Below, one piece after another: positions 1 through 8,600 of a stretch of 64,000 bases of DNA; the first letter of the stretch is position 1, and each line of letters starts with the position of its first letter. The notes under the pieces were generated by a model. It saw only the letters and a list, made by a program, of their open reading frames with translations. It searched no databases and was not told the origin of the DNA. The DNA comes from Pseudomonas monteilii (GTDB lineage Bacteria > Pseudomonadota > Gammaproteobacteria > Pseudomonadales > Pseudomonadaceae). The stretch lies in contig CP013997.1 of assembly GCA_001534745.1 (NCBI GenBank), positions 1,984,001 through 2,048,000 of the forward strand, given 5' to 3'. A program made the translations under genes and the position numbers.

Positions 1-70
1 CGATCATGAGGGTGGCGACGGACATGAGCGCCACCGCACGGGTCAATCGCAGTGCTTCATCGGGCATCAT
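1..70 (-). CDS. 5' end of an unidentified gene, cut by the window edge
   Basis: On the minus strand two adjacent ATG codons (70-68 and 67-65) follow a GGGAG ribosome binding site seven bases upstream. The frame stays open to the window edge for 23 codons and starts MMPDEALRLTRAV. It lies downstream of tssA in the same direction, so it could be the next gene of the locus, but the REP and tandem repeats between them suggest a separate unit. Too little is visible to name a family. Confidence 0.45.
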   Translation of the reverse strand, partial: MMPDEALRLTRAVALMSVATLMI

Positions 71-123
71 GGCAAGGCTCCCATCAGTTGGACTGTGTGG
101 CTGTTCTGATCGCCACCGCAAAC

Positions 124-198
124 CTATATGGGAGCGGCTTGCCCGCGATGCAGGCAGTGACGGACCGGACGCCATCGCGGGCAAGCCCGCTCCCACAG
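124..198. repeat. REP-type inverted pair
   Basis: Two arms face each other: ATGGGAGCGGCTTGCCCGCG at about 128-148 and its near-perfect reverse complement at 173-198. The core GCTTGCCCGCGA with GGGAGCGG beside it is the usual extragenic palindromic sequence of Pseudomonas putida-type genomes. It sits between two minus-strand genes and may end or stabilise transcripts. Confidence 0.75.
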
Positions 199-368
199 GG
201 TGCTTGCGCAGGCATGCTTCCACCGACAGACTGCAGAAATCTGGGTGGGAGCTGGCTTGCCAGCGATGAGGCCCTGTCCCATAAGGTGCTTGCTCAGGCA
301 TGCCTGCACCAACAGGCTGCAAAGATCTGGGTGGGAGCTGGCTTGCCAGCGATAGGGCCCTGTCAGGC
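199..368. repeat. Two tandem ~86-bp direct repeats
   Basis: A unit beginning GGTGCTTGC at 199 is repeated from 285 with a period of 86 bases. Both copies share GTGGGAGCTGGCTTGCCAGC (about 244-263 and 330-349), itself a REP-like palindrome related to the adjacent element. The interval has no convincing gene. Confidence 0.7.
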
Positions 369-428
369 GCCGTCTGCATCTGGACAAGCCTGCTTCTTAA
401 CTGATCGCCGCTACAACCTCAGGCCAAC

Positions 429-1520
429 TCACGTCCTGTCCTTGGTACCCAGCACATCACGAATGCTGTCTACCACGTTGCTGTCCTTGATCACATCGTT
501 CAGCCAACCTTCCAGCGGCATGTTGCCCCACTTGATGGCGCGCTCGATCAGGTACGGCACCGGGCTTTGCGGTTCGCTCTGCTTGAAAAACTGGGCGACC
601 CCGGACAGCATCGTGAAGGCTTCGTCGCGGGTAAGCGGTGTGGTGCGCAGGGCGGCCGGGGCGCTGGGCTGGGCGGCCACGGAGGTGGGCGCGCTGGCGA
701 CGTCGGCGGGTGCATCGGCCACGTCGGCCTCAGGTGTGGCGGCCACGGGGTTGAGCTCGACGCCGCGGTCCTTGAGCAGCTTTTCGGTCAGCTGATTGGC
801 GCGCGAGAGCATGTCGACCAGCGTGGCGAAGCTCGGCGCGTCGTGGCCGAACAGGCGGTCGGCGGTGGCTTGCAGGCGCTGGCAGGCCTGCAGGCTGCCG
901 GCCACTTCCACGGCCTTGGTGCACAGGTGCTCGGTCTCGCTGAGCGCCACCGAGCGCTGGAAGATCTCGGCGTTGATCTTGCCCTCGTCCAGGGCGATCT
1001 GCATGGCCTTGGGGTTCTGCAAGGCCAGGTTCTCGACATGGCGCGACTCGTCGTAGCGCAGCACGCCGAAGCCTTGCCCCTGGGTGATGGGTAGGCCGCC
1101 GACGATGTCGGTCAGGGTGTTCTTGAGCCAGGACAGGCGCGCGGCACGCTCGTCCAGGCCGTCTTCGAATGAGGGGTGAAGCGTCTCCCAGAAGGTGTCC
1201 AGGATGCGCTCGGCCAGTTCCAGGCCAAAGCTGATCCCGTTGAAATGCTCACGCTGCGCCAGGCCTTCGGTGAGCCAGGCCACCAGCATCAGGTCCTTGC
1301 TCTGCCGGGCCAGGCCATGGGCGGCCAGGGTGACGACCTGTTCCCAGTCGGCGGTCTTCAGATCGGTCTGCCAGTCGCCTTGCGTCAGGTAGTCAGGGTC
1401 GGCGCGGCGGGCCTCCTTGATCTGGTCGAACAGGGCGGAGAAGCTCAAGTCTTCGCCACTGCCACCGTCGATCGGGGCGGCCAGCTCGGCCAACGAAAGG
1501 TCATTGAGGGTTTCAGGCAT
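429..1520 (-). CDS. tssA: T6SS protein TssA (ImpA family)
   Basis: This is a 363-residue TssA, a cytoplasmic component that guides baseplate assembly and primes or caps sheath polymerisation. The N-terminus carries the ImpA-type signature (PIDGGSGEDLSF, residues 16-27). The middle (about 240-285) is an Ala/Pro-rich linker. The C-terminus holds the motif EPQSPVPYLIERAIKWGNM, typical of the short TssA class that ends in a compact C-terminal domain. It is the last gene of the tss operon, 95 bases after hcp, with a GC-rich hairpin between them. No strong Shine-Dalgarno precedes its ATG. Family assignment is firm; which TssA subtype it is remains inference. Confidence 0.95.
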   Translation of the reverse strand: MPETLNDLSLAELAAPIDGGSGEDLSFSALFDQIKEARRADPDYLTQGDWQTDLKTADWEQVVTLAAHGLARQSKDLMLVAWLTEGLAQREHFNGISFGLELAERILDTFWETLHPSFEDGLDERAARLSWLKNTLTDIVGGLPITQGQGFGVLRYDESRHVENLALQNPKAMQIALDEGKINAEIFQRSVALSETEHLCTKAVEVAGSLQACQRLQATADRLFGHDAPSFATLVDMLSRANQLTEKLLKDRGVELNPVAATPEADVADAPADVASAPTSVAAQPSAPAALRTTPLTRDEAFTMLSGVAQFFKQSEPQSPVPYLIERAIKWGNMPLEGWLNDVIKDSNVVDSIRDVLGTKDRT

Positions 1521-1578
1521 GGGACACTCGGTTCAAGGGGAGGGGCGCGACGCGCCGGACGAGCCGGCGGCCGCAGGA

Positions 1579-1602
1579 CACGGGCCGCGGCTGCGGCCCG
1601 TG
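1579..1602 (-). terminator. Strong hairpin between hcp and tssA
   Basis: A perfect 10-bp stem (CACGGGCCGC / GCGGCCCGTG) with a 4-base loop sits just after the hcp stop codon. No T-run follows on the minus strand, so it is not a textbook intrinsic terminator. It more likely protects the hcp mRNA 3' end or attenuates read-through into tssA, which would fit Hcp being needed in large amounts. Confidence 0.5.
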
Positions 1603-1615
1603 AACGGAGCAGTGT

Positions 1616-2134
1616 TTAGGCAAACACTTTGTTGGCGGTACGGTCCCAGCCGCCGACGATGTTGCCGCCGGCCTGGCCATCGGAACGCTTCTGCTGGGTG
1701 TAGGTGGTCTTGATGCGAGCGAAGTTGAAGCTGATTTCTTCGATCGGCAGGTCGCTGACCGACTTGTCTTCACCGGACTGGTTGCCACCGGCGACGAACT
1801 TGACCGACGACACCACGACTTCTTCCATGTCGATGGTCAGGTAGGTGACCTTGTCACCACCGGCGCGGTTGACGTTCAGCTTCAGCTTGGCGATGTGCTT
1901 GCCGGTGCAGCAGTGCTCGAACAGCTTGGCCGAAGCCTTGTCGACCGCCTTGCGGATCTTGAAGTCGCTCAGGGCGACACGCTCGGAGGACGCACCGCCC
2001 GAGGAGCTGGCGGTCGCCGAGGTGGCCTGGGTGGCGCCGTACTCGTAGCCCAGCACTTCGATCCAGTCTTTGTGCTTGTCGTCCAGTACTTCGCCTGGGA
2101 TGCCGTCGATTTGGATATACGCGTCAAATGCCAT
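1616..2134 (-). CDS. hcp: T6SS tube protein Hcp
   Basis: This is a 172-residue Hcp, the secreted hexameric ring that stacks into the T6SS inner tube. It starts MAFDAYIQIDGIPGE, characteristic of the family, and the length is normal. The ATG at 2134 is chosen over an upstream one at 2218 because GGAGAG lies eight bases before it and the preceding 28 residues do not resemble Hcp. It is flanked by two hairpins (2225-2259 and 1579-1602), so it may be processed as its own message within the operon. It has no C-terminal extension, so it is a structural Hcp and not an evolved effector. Confidence 0.97.
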   Translation of the reverse strand: MAFDAYIQIDGIPGEVLDDKHKDWIEVLGYEYGATQATSATASSSGGASSERVALSDFKIRKAVDKASAKLFEHCCTGKHIAKLKLNVNRAGGDKVTYLTIDMEEVVVSSVKFVAGGNQSGEDKSVSDLPIEEISFNFARIKTTYTQQKRSDGQAGGNIVGGWDRTANKVFA

Positions 2135-2224
2135 GGTTAAAGCTCTCCATTTACAACTGATTAAGGGTGCTTGCGCAGCCCTTGGTTTCGACCTCGCCAC
2201 GTGCATCGGCTGAGGCAACTGTCC

Positions 2225-2259
2225 GTCCGCCAGGCTTCATCCAGTAAAGCCCGGCGGAC
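2225..2259 (-). other. Hairpin in the leader of hcp
   Basis: GTCCGCC at 2225-2231 pairs with GGCGGAC at 2253-2259, extended by GG/CC after a one-base mismatch. It lies between the upstream OmpA-fusion gene and the hcp ribosome binding site. No T-run follows. It could be an mRNA processing or stability element giving hcp a separate expression level. Confidence 0.4.
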
Positions 2260-2278
2260 CGGTTCCGTGTACGTCGGC

Positions 2279-4774
2279 TCAGTTGAGCCCACGCACTTCG
2301 ATTTCGACCCGTCGGTTGGGCTCCAGGCACTTGATCAGCTGTGCCCGGGGTTGCTGCATGTCGCATTTCACCAGCGGCTTGTTGCTGCCTTCGCCCTGCG
2401 CCTCGACCAGTTCGGCCGGCACGCCCTTGCCGACCAGGTAAGTGCGGATGGTCTGCGCACGCTGCTTGGACACCTGCAGGTTGCCCTGGCGGTCGCCCAA
2501 CTGGTCGGCGTGGCCAGAAATCACGATCTTGCCGATGTTCGGCGTGTTCAGCAGCTTGGCGGCGATCGCGCTCAGCTGGTTCTGGCCCTCGCTCTTGAGG
2601 CTCTGGAAATCGGCGCGGCCGAAGGCGAACAGCGTGTCGGACTCCAGCGTGATGGTCTCGATCGAGCGCAGCGACTGGGCGCGCAGGCTGTCGATGTAGT
2701 TGCGCGAGCTGGAGGTCAGGAACGCGTTGTCGAGGATGCGTGGTACGTCCGGCTCGCGCAGCTGCTCGCTGTAGAAGGTGATCTGGCGGCTGGCGTAGGT
2801 GTAGTCATGCTGGCCCTCGGCGTCGCTGTTGGCCTGGTCCAGGCGCTTGCCGGTCTGGCGGGCGATGGCCGGGTACCAGTAGTCCGGGATGCGTGCGTTC
2901 AGCAGCGCCGGGTCGGTCTTCTCGCGGGGCGTGGACGACAGCATCACGTAGGTGTCCAGGGTCGCCTTGCCGAAGTCGGCAATCGACTGGGCCCGGTTGT
3001 CGCGGGGCAGGGCCTCGGCCTGGACGCTGTCGACGCCGGTCACCGGTTGCAGTTCGCGGGCGTTGCGCTGGTAGACCTTGAGCGTAGTGAGCAGGTACAG
3101 CGTGCGCGTCAGGTTGTCCGCGGTCGGCTTGAGCATCACGTTCTGCAAGGTGGCGAAATAGCGCTCGCGCAGCACCGGCTCGACCGCGTGACCGGTGTAC
3201 AGCCCCAGGCGCATGCCCAGCGGCACGCCCTGGTCGTGGTGCTGCTGGTAGTAGTGCGAGGTCCAGAAGCGCAGGCGGTCCAGGCTGCGCCAGGCGGTGT
3301 ACTGGCCCTCGCTGGCGACATCCTCGGTCCTGGCCTGGGCCAGTTCTTCACCGATGCGCGTCAGCGTGCTGCGGTTGTTGACGTAGGACCAGCCCCACAG
3401 GCCGCACAGGAGCAACCCGGCCAGGCTCGCTGCGCCGACCCAGGCGGCCTTGCGCCGACGTTCGCGGTGGTTGCTGGTGTACAGCGCCACCAGGTGCTGG
3501 TCGGGGATGATCACCTTGCGGAACAGGCTGTTGATGAACAACGGCGCCGCCTGGCTGCCCAGGCTGGCCTCGCCGGTGCCTTGCTCCAGGGCGAAGCGTT
3601 CGCTCACCTGCTGGCCATGGCTGCCCCACTGGGCGTCGTCGGCTTGCAGCGCGGCGGTGAAGTAGAAGCCGCGCAGCAGCTCGGCGGACTGGTACGGGTT
3701 GGCGCGCAGCAGGCTGTCGACGAAGGCCTGCAGGCGCGGCTTGAGCGCCGCCAGCTCCAGCGGGAAGCGGTACACCGCGTCGTTCTGACGGGTGACCTGG
3801 ATGTCCTGCTGGACCAGCTGCTGGCTCGCCACGTGCTGCCAGTACTGGGTCAGCTCGTCCATGGCCACGCCGAAACGCTGGCCCCAGTCGGCCCGCTCGT
3901 AGTCGGTGTGCGGGAAGGTCTTGCCGACCACTTCGCCCCGCGCCGCATCGTCCAGCTGGCGGTAGAACGCGGTGAAGCCGGGGATCAGGTCGCACTTGGT
4001 GAACACCAGGTAGATCGGCAGGCGCACTTCCAGCAGGGCGCCGCTTTCCTGGATGCGCTCGCGCAGGCGCTTGGCCACCCGCTCCTGGTCTTCCAGCGAA
4101 CCGTGCAGCAGGTCGGCGATGCTGACGCTGACGATCAGGCCATTGAGCGGGCGACGCTGGCGGTGCTGGCGCAGCAGTTGCAGAAAACCGCGCCACTTGC
4201 CGGCTTCTTCGGGGCTGTTGACGTAGCGCCCGGCCGTGTCCAGCAGCACCGCCTCGGAGCTGAAGAACCAGTCGCAGTTGCGCGTGCCGCCCAACCCGGC
4301 CACGCGCACGCCTTCGCGTTCGGCGTAGGGGAAGTTCAGGCCCGACTGCACGATCATGGTGCTCTTGCCTGCCGCCGGTTGGCCGATCACCAGGTACCAG
4401 GGCAGGGCGTAGAGGGCATCCTTTGCCGGGGTGCCACGGGGCGAGGTGCTGTGCAGACGCTCGATGCCCTGCAGCAGGCGCTCGCGCAGTAGGCTGATCT
4501 CTTCACGGTCGGCGGGCGTGGCGTTGAGCACGGCCTGGTCCGCGTCGTCGCGCAACAGGCCTTCGAGGTCGTGGTGCTGCCCGGCGCCGCGGTACAGCAG
4601 CAGTACGTAGCCGGCCGACAGCAGCAGGAACACACCGATCCCGGCCAGCAGGCTGTGCAGCGAGGCGAAGCCCAACGCACGACCCAGGGCCCAGACCAGG
4701 AAGATCGCCAGGAAGAACGCGATGCCCAACAGATAAGGCTGGTATCGCAGGCAGTAGTACTTGAGCTTGTTCAT
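2279..4774 (-). CDS. IcmF-like/OmpA fusion protein (TagP-type T6SS anchor)
   Basis: This 831-residue protein combines a TssM/IcmF-like N-terminal half with an OmpA-type peptidoglycan-binding domain. Two membrane segments are near residues 13-30 and 43-61. A Walker A motif GQPAAGKST is at 131-139, after the IcmF-type phrase ALPWYLVI. About residues 705-831 form the OmpA-like domain, with GHADQLGD and a closing NRRVEIEV. A full-length TssM is encoded separately in the same operon, so this is an additional subunit, not the TssM itself. The adjacent TssL lacks a peptidoglycan-binding domain, so this protein probably ties the membrane complex to the cell wall. I recall the name TagP for such proteins but leave the symbol blank. 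It overlaps tagF by four bases. Confidence 0.88.
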   Translation of the reverse strand: MNKLKYYCLRYQPYLLGIAFFLAIFLVWALGRALGFASLHSLLAGIGVFLLLSAGYVLLLYRGAGQHHDLEGLLRDDADQAVLNATPADREEISLLRERLLQGIERLHSTSPRGTPAKDALYALPWYLVIGQPAAGKSTMIVQSGLNFPYAEREGVRVAGLGGTRNCDWFFSSEAVLLDTAGRYVNSPEEAGKWRGFLQLLRQHRQRRPLNGLIVSVSIADLLHGSLEDQERVAKRLRERIQESGALLEVRLPIYLVFTKCDLIPGFTAFYRQLDDAARGEVVGKTFPHTDYERADWGQRFGVAMDELTQYWQHVASQQLVQQDIQVTRQNDAVYRFPLELAALKPRLQAFVDSLLRANPYQSAELLRGFYFTAALQADDAQWGSHGQQVSERFALEQGTGEASLGSQAAPLFINSLFRKVIIPDQHLVALYTSNHRERRRKAAWVGAASLAGLLLCGLWGWSYVNNRSTLTRIGEELAQARTEDVASEGQYTAWRSLDRLRFWTSHYYQQHHDQGVPLGMRLGLYTGHAVEPVLRERYFATLQNVMLKPTADNLTRTLYLLTTLKVYQRNARELQPVTGVDSVQAEALPRDNRAQSIADFGKATLDTYVMLSSTPREKTDPALLNARIPDYWYPAIARQTGKRLDQANSDAEGQHDYTYASRQITFYSEQLREPDVPRILDNAFLTSSSRNYIDSLRAQSLRSIETITLESDTLFAFGRADFQSLKSEGQNQLSAIAAKLLNTPNIGKIVISGHADQLGDRQGNLQVSKQRAQTIRTYLVGKGVPAELVEAQGEGSNKPLVKCDMQQPRAQLIKCLEPNRRVEIEVRGLN

Positions 4775-5679
4775 ACAGGCGTCGTATCCAACGCATCGAC
4801 GAACCGGTCGATGACATGTTCAAGAGGTCGGTCGTTATCGTGCACGCGCGGTGCCGATGCCAGTGGGCTGAGCAGTTCCAGGTGTTCGCAGGCCGGGGCC
4901 TGGCCGCTGAGCAGGCGGTAGGCGTTGTGGGCATGCCGTGAAGGGAAGCAGTACAGCCGCGGCAGCATGAAGTCGTCGGCCAGCAGGCTGACCGCCGGCA
5001 CGCCCAGGGCCGGGTTCATCCGCGTCAGCCAGGTCAGCCAGAGGTCGGCGGTCGGGTTCTTCAAACCGCGCTCGGCCGGCAGCGGCAGCTCGATGCCACC
5101 GGCGAAGTCGCCGTGCAGCGACGGCCCGGCCTGCCGCAGGCGGGTGAGCGCGGTGGCGCTGTCGAAGGCCGGCCACGAGCCGTGCAGCGCCCGGGCGACG
5201 TCGGCGAAGCTGAAGTCGCGCAGGAACTTGGCGTGCACGCGGCGGAACAGGTCCAGGTCCTGGGCCTTGAGCGGGCGCAAGGCCTTGATCCGCTCGAACA
5301 GCGGACCGCGCTCGGCGCCTTGCACCGCCTGGTGCAGCAAGGGCTTGATCTGGGCGCTGAACAGCTCGCCCAAGGTGAACGGGTTGATCAGTGGCGCCGC
5401 CTGCTCGCCCTTGATCAGCTGGAAGATGAAGAACGGGTAGCGTCGCTGGCTGGCGTCGCGGGAGCTGAGCAAGCCGCCCACCAGCCAGTTGCCCGTGCGC
5501 GCACGGTAGCTGAAGAAGCACATCGGCAGCGGGTCGAACGACGCCTGCCAGTGCTCGACGTGGCGCAGGGCCGCGAGCGAGGACTGCAGCCAGGCGTCGA
5601 ACTCGCAGACTTCCTCCGCCGCGCCATGCAGGCTGACGAAGTCCGCGCTCGACGGGAGCTTGCCGAAACACCCGATCAT
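4771..5679 (-). CDS. tagF: T6SS-associated protein TagF
   Basis: This 302-residue protein belongs to the TagF family (DUF2094). It opens MIGCFGKLPSSADFVS, the family's signature start. In Pseudomonas aeruginosa TagF represses the H1-T6SS post-translationally. No PpkA kinase or PppA phosphatase gene is visible in this window, so whether it acts through a phosphorylation switch here is unknown. It overlaps both neighbours by four bases (ATGA), which supports coupled translation with tssM and the OmpA-fusion gene. Confidence 0.93.
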   Translation of the reverse strand: MIGCFGKLPSSADFVSLHGAAEEVCEFDAWLQSSLAALRHVEHWQASFDPLPMCFFSYRARTGNWLVGGLLSSRDASQRRYPFFIFQLIKGEQAAPLINPFTLGELFSAQIKPLLHQAVQGAERGPLFERIKALRPLKAQDLDLFRRVHAKFLRDFSFADVARALHGSWPAFDSATALTRLRQAGPSLHGDFAGGIELPLPAERGLKNPTADLWLTWLTRMNPALGVPAVSLLADDFMLPRLYCFPSRHAHNAYRLLSGQAPACEHLELLSPLASAPRVHDNDRPLEHVIDRFVDALDTTPV

Positions 5680-8600
5680 CGTGCGCCCCGACCACTGCCA
5701 TTGAGCGCGCTCAAGGCCTTGACCTGATTCAGGTCGGTGAGCTTCACGCCGCCGAAGTTGCGCACCACCAGGCTCACGCGGCCATTGGGTGTATTCCAGC
5801 TGAAGCGCTGCTGCACGCCGTCGAGGTCGTCGACACGGGCGCTGTCGTTCATCCGCAGCAGGCCCCAGCGGCCCGGGAAGTCGAACACCGTGAAGCGGGC
5901 GCCGCTCAGGGTGACCACGTCCAGGCGTGCGCCCGGGGCGTTGCTGGTGCCTGGCCAGGCGAAGCGGTTCCAGCTGCTGCGCCCGTTGCGGTAGTGCTGC
6001 TCCTGACCGTCGAGGGTGAAGACGATGTCGGTGAAGTTGGCCGACGGCTCGAGCATGATCTCGAACCCGTTCTCACGGTCCGACAGGCTGGCGATGACCT
6101 GGCCCACGGAGCTGGCCTTGTCGATGCTGTTGAGCATGCCGGGGTTGACCAGCGACGGCGCCTTGCCATTGCCCATGCCCAGCCCTTCGCCATCGGACAG
6201 GTTGCCGATCTCGTTGCGCTTGAAGGTCGGCAGCAGGCCGGTGTCGGGGTCGACGAAGCGCTGCAGGTCTTTCACCGAAGCCTCGTTGCGGCTGGTGCCG
6301 GCGATGGGGTAGCGGTGCGCCATGACCTGCTCCCACGGCTTGGCGATCTGCTGCGCCCAGGCCTTGGCGATCTGCTGGCCGGCCGGGTCGCGCAAGGTGT
6401 CCCAGGCGTACTGGATCGGCAGCACGAACAGGCCCTGCAGCGAACGCGACAGGCCGTCCTGGCTGGTGTCGATGCTGCTTTCCACGTAGTTGCGCACGGT
6501 GGTGACTTCGCTCGGCCGACCTTCCAGGGTCTCGCTGATCAGCTGCTTGCTGCCCTTGCCGACGTCCTGGGAGCGCTGGATGTTGTTCATGCGCACCTTG
6601 AGGTTGCGCAGGGCTGCCAGGTAGCGGTCCATCAGCGTGCTGTCCGCGCCTTCGGCGTTGTTCTGCGCGAACATCCGCGCCACCGGCTCGAAACGCTTGG
6701 CCAGGCTGCCGTCGTCCACCGCCGGCAGCGACGGAGCGACGCTGGCCGACACCGCGTCCTTGCTGTCGAACAGCCCGCTCACCTTGCTCCAGAAGCCATC
6801 GTCGCGCACCGCGCCCGGGGTGGGCAGGTCACGCTTGAGCGGCACGTCCCACTGGGTGTTGTCGTTGACCGCCGCCAGCAGGTTCTTGACCGGCGAGTTC
6901 TGCACGTCGCTGAGCAGGCCCAGCTGGGTGGTGGCCGTGTTCAGGTCGGCGAAGTGACGCACGCCCACGCTGCTGACCATCTTGTACCAGGCCTGGGTGT
7001 AGTCGCGCTTGTAGCGGGTCATGAACTCGCGGATGAAGTTGGCCTTCTGCACGATGGCGTCGCCGCCATTGCCGTCGAGCACCCAGTCCGATTCGTTGCG
7101 CAGGTTGCCCGAGACCAGCTTGATCAGCTCCGGCTTGACGAAGGTGTCCCAGCCCTGGCGGGTGTAGATCGCCGGTACGCCGGCCGAACCGTACAGCAGG
7201 GCACGGCCCGGCTGCGGCACCAGGTCATTGAGGCTCAGCATCGGGAACTGGCGGCTGGATTCGAGCTGCAGGCGCAGGTATTCGCGGTCGACCAGCGAGC
7301 TGGAGAGCATGAACGACTTCAGGTGCTGGCGGGTCTCGCCGACCAGCTGTTCATTGACCGGTAGGCCAGGGGCCTCGCCCTGTTCCAGCAGCTTGACGTA
7401 CAGCGGCACGTTTTCCTTGATCACGTTGGCGTCGGCGGGGGTGCCTTCGCCGGCCGCGTTGGCCCAGGCCTGGGGCAGGCTGGCGGCGACGAACGCAGCG
7501 TCCGGGTGCGCCTGGGGTTCGGTCAGCATCAGGTACAGCTTGAGGGTGTTGTAGGCCTCGATGATCGACGCGACCTGCTGCTCGTCCAGGCGCCCCAGCA
7601 TGTCCTCGGACAGCGACAGGCCGCCGGTGGCGGCAGACACGTCGGCGCCGTCGTTGGCGGTGGCCAGGTTGACCTTGCGGGTCAGGTTGCCCAGGCGCGA
7701 ATTGTCCAGCGCCTGCTTGGCCTTGGCGGCGGCAGCGGCCTTCAGGGCCTTGCCGTTGCGGGCCTTGGGCGTGGCGGCCGGGGTGAAGTCCAGGGACTGG
7801 TTGACGTCGGCGGCGAAGGTGTTGAAGGCGCGCATCTGCACCTGCAACTGCCGCGCGATCGGCTCCAGGGCCTGGCTGCGCAGTTGCGCCAGGTAGGCGG
7901 CGCTGGCCACGTCGTGGATCGCCTCGCCATGGTACAGGCCGGCGCTCAGGCGCAGCGGCACGCCGTGCAGGCGATGATCCTCGACCGTCGCCATCTGCTC
8001 GCGCAGCACTTCCAGGCCCTTGCCCGAGGCCAGCTGCGCATCGCGGTCGTCGGCCTGGTCGATCTGCGCCAGCTCGCCGCGCAGGCTCTCCAGCCACTGA
8101 CGGTTGTTGGCGAACGACAGCGCCTGCCAGCCGATGAACAGCAGGCCGGCGATGGCGGCCAGGGTCAGCAGCGCCGGGTTGACGGCGGACTGCCGGCCCA
8201 GGCGGGACTGGTACAGGGTCAGGTCGCGGTCGGGGAAAATCACCCGGCGGAAGGTGTCGGTGATGAAGAAGCTGCGGTTGCCGGCCGGGCGGGCAGGCGC
8301 GGTGCCTTCAGCGGCGGCGTCGAGGGCGAACTCGTCGGCGATCATGTCTTCGTAGACGCGCTCGAGCTGCTGCTCGGTCTGCAGGGCGCTGGTGAAGTAC
8401 ACCCCACGCAGCAGCAAGGCACCGCCGCGCTGACCGCGGATGAAGGGGTCGAGGAACTGCTCGAGCACATCGCCCAGGGCCGAGAAGTACTGCGGGAAGG
8501 TCAGCAAGGTGCTGTCGGCTTCGGCACCCAGGGCGATCATCTGCGCGTCGACGTGCTGGCGTACATGGCGCTGCAGGTTGGCCAGGCGCGCCTGCAGCAC

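Noticed and set aside
199..368. Possible CRISPR array
   Set aside because: There are only two long units of 86 bases, with no short repeat/spacer alternation and no cas genes nearby.
2171..4492. A 773-codon open frame opposite the OmpA-fusion gene
   Set aside because: It is the antisense shadow of a GC-rich coding region. Its composition is low-complexity (Val/Gly/Gln/Ala-rich) and it has no motif.
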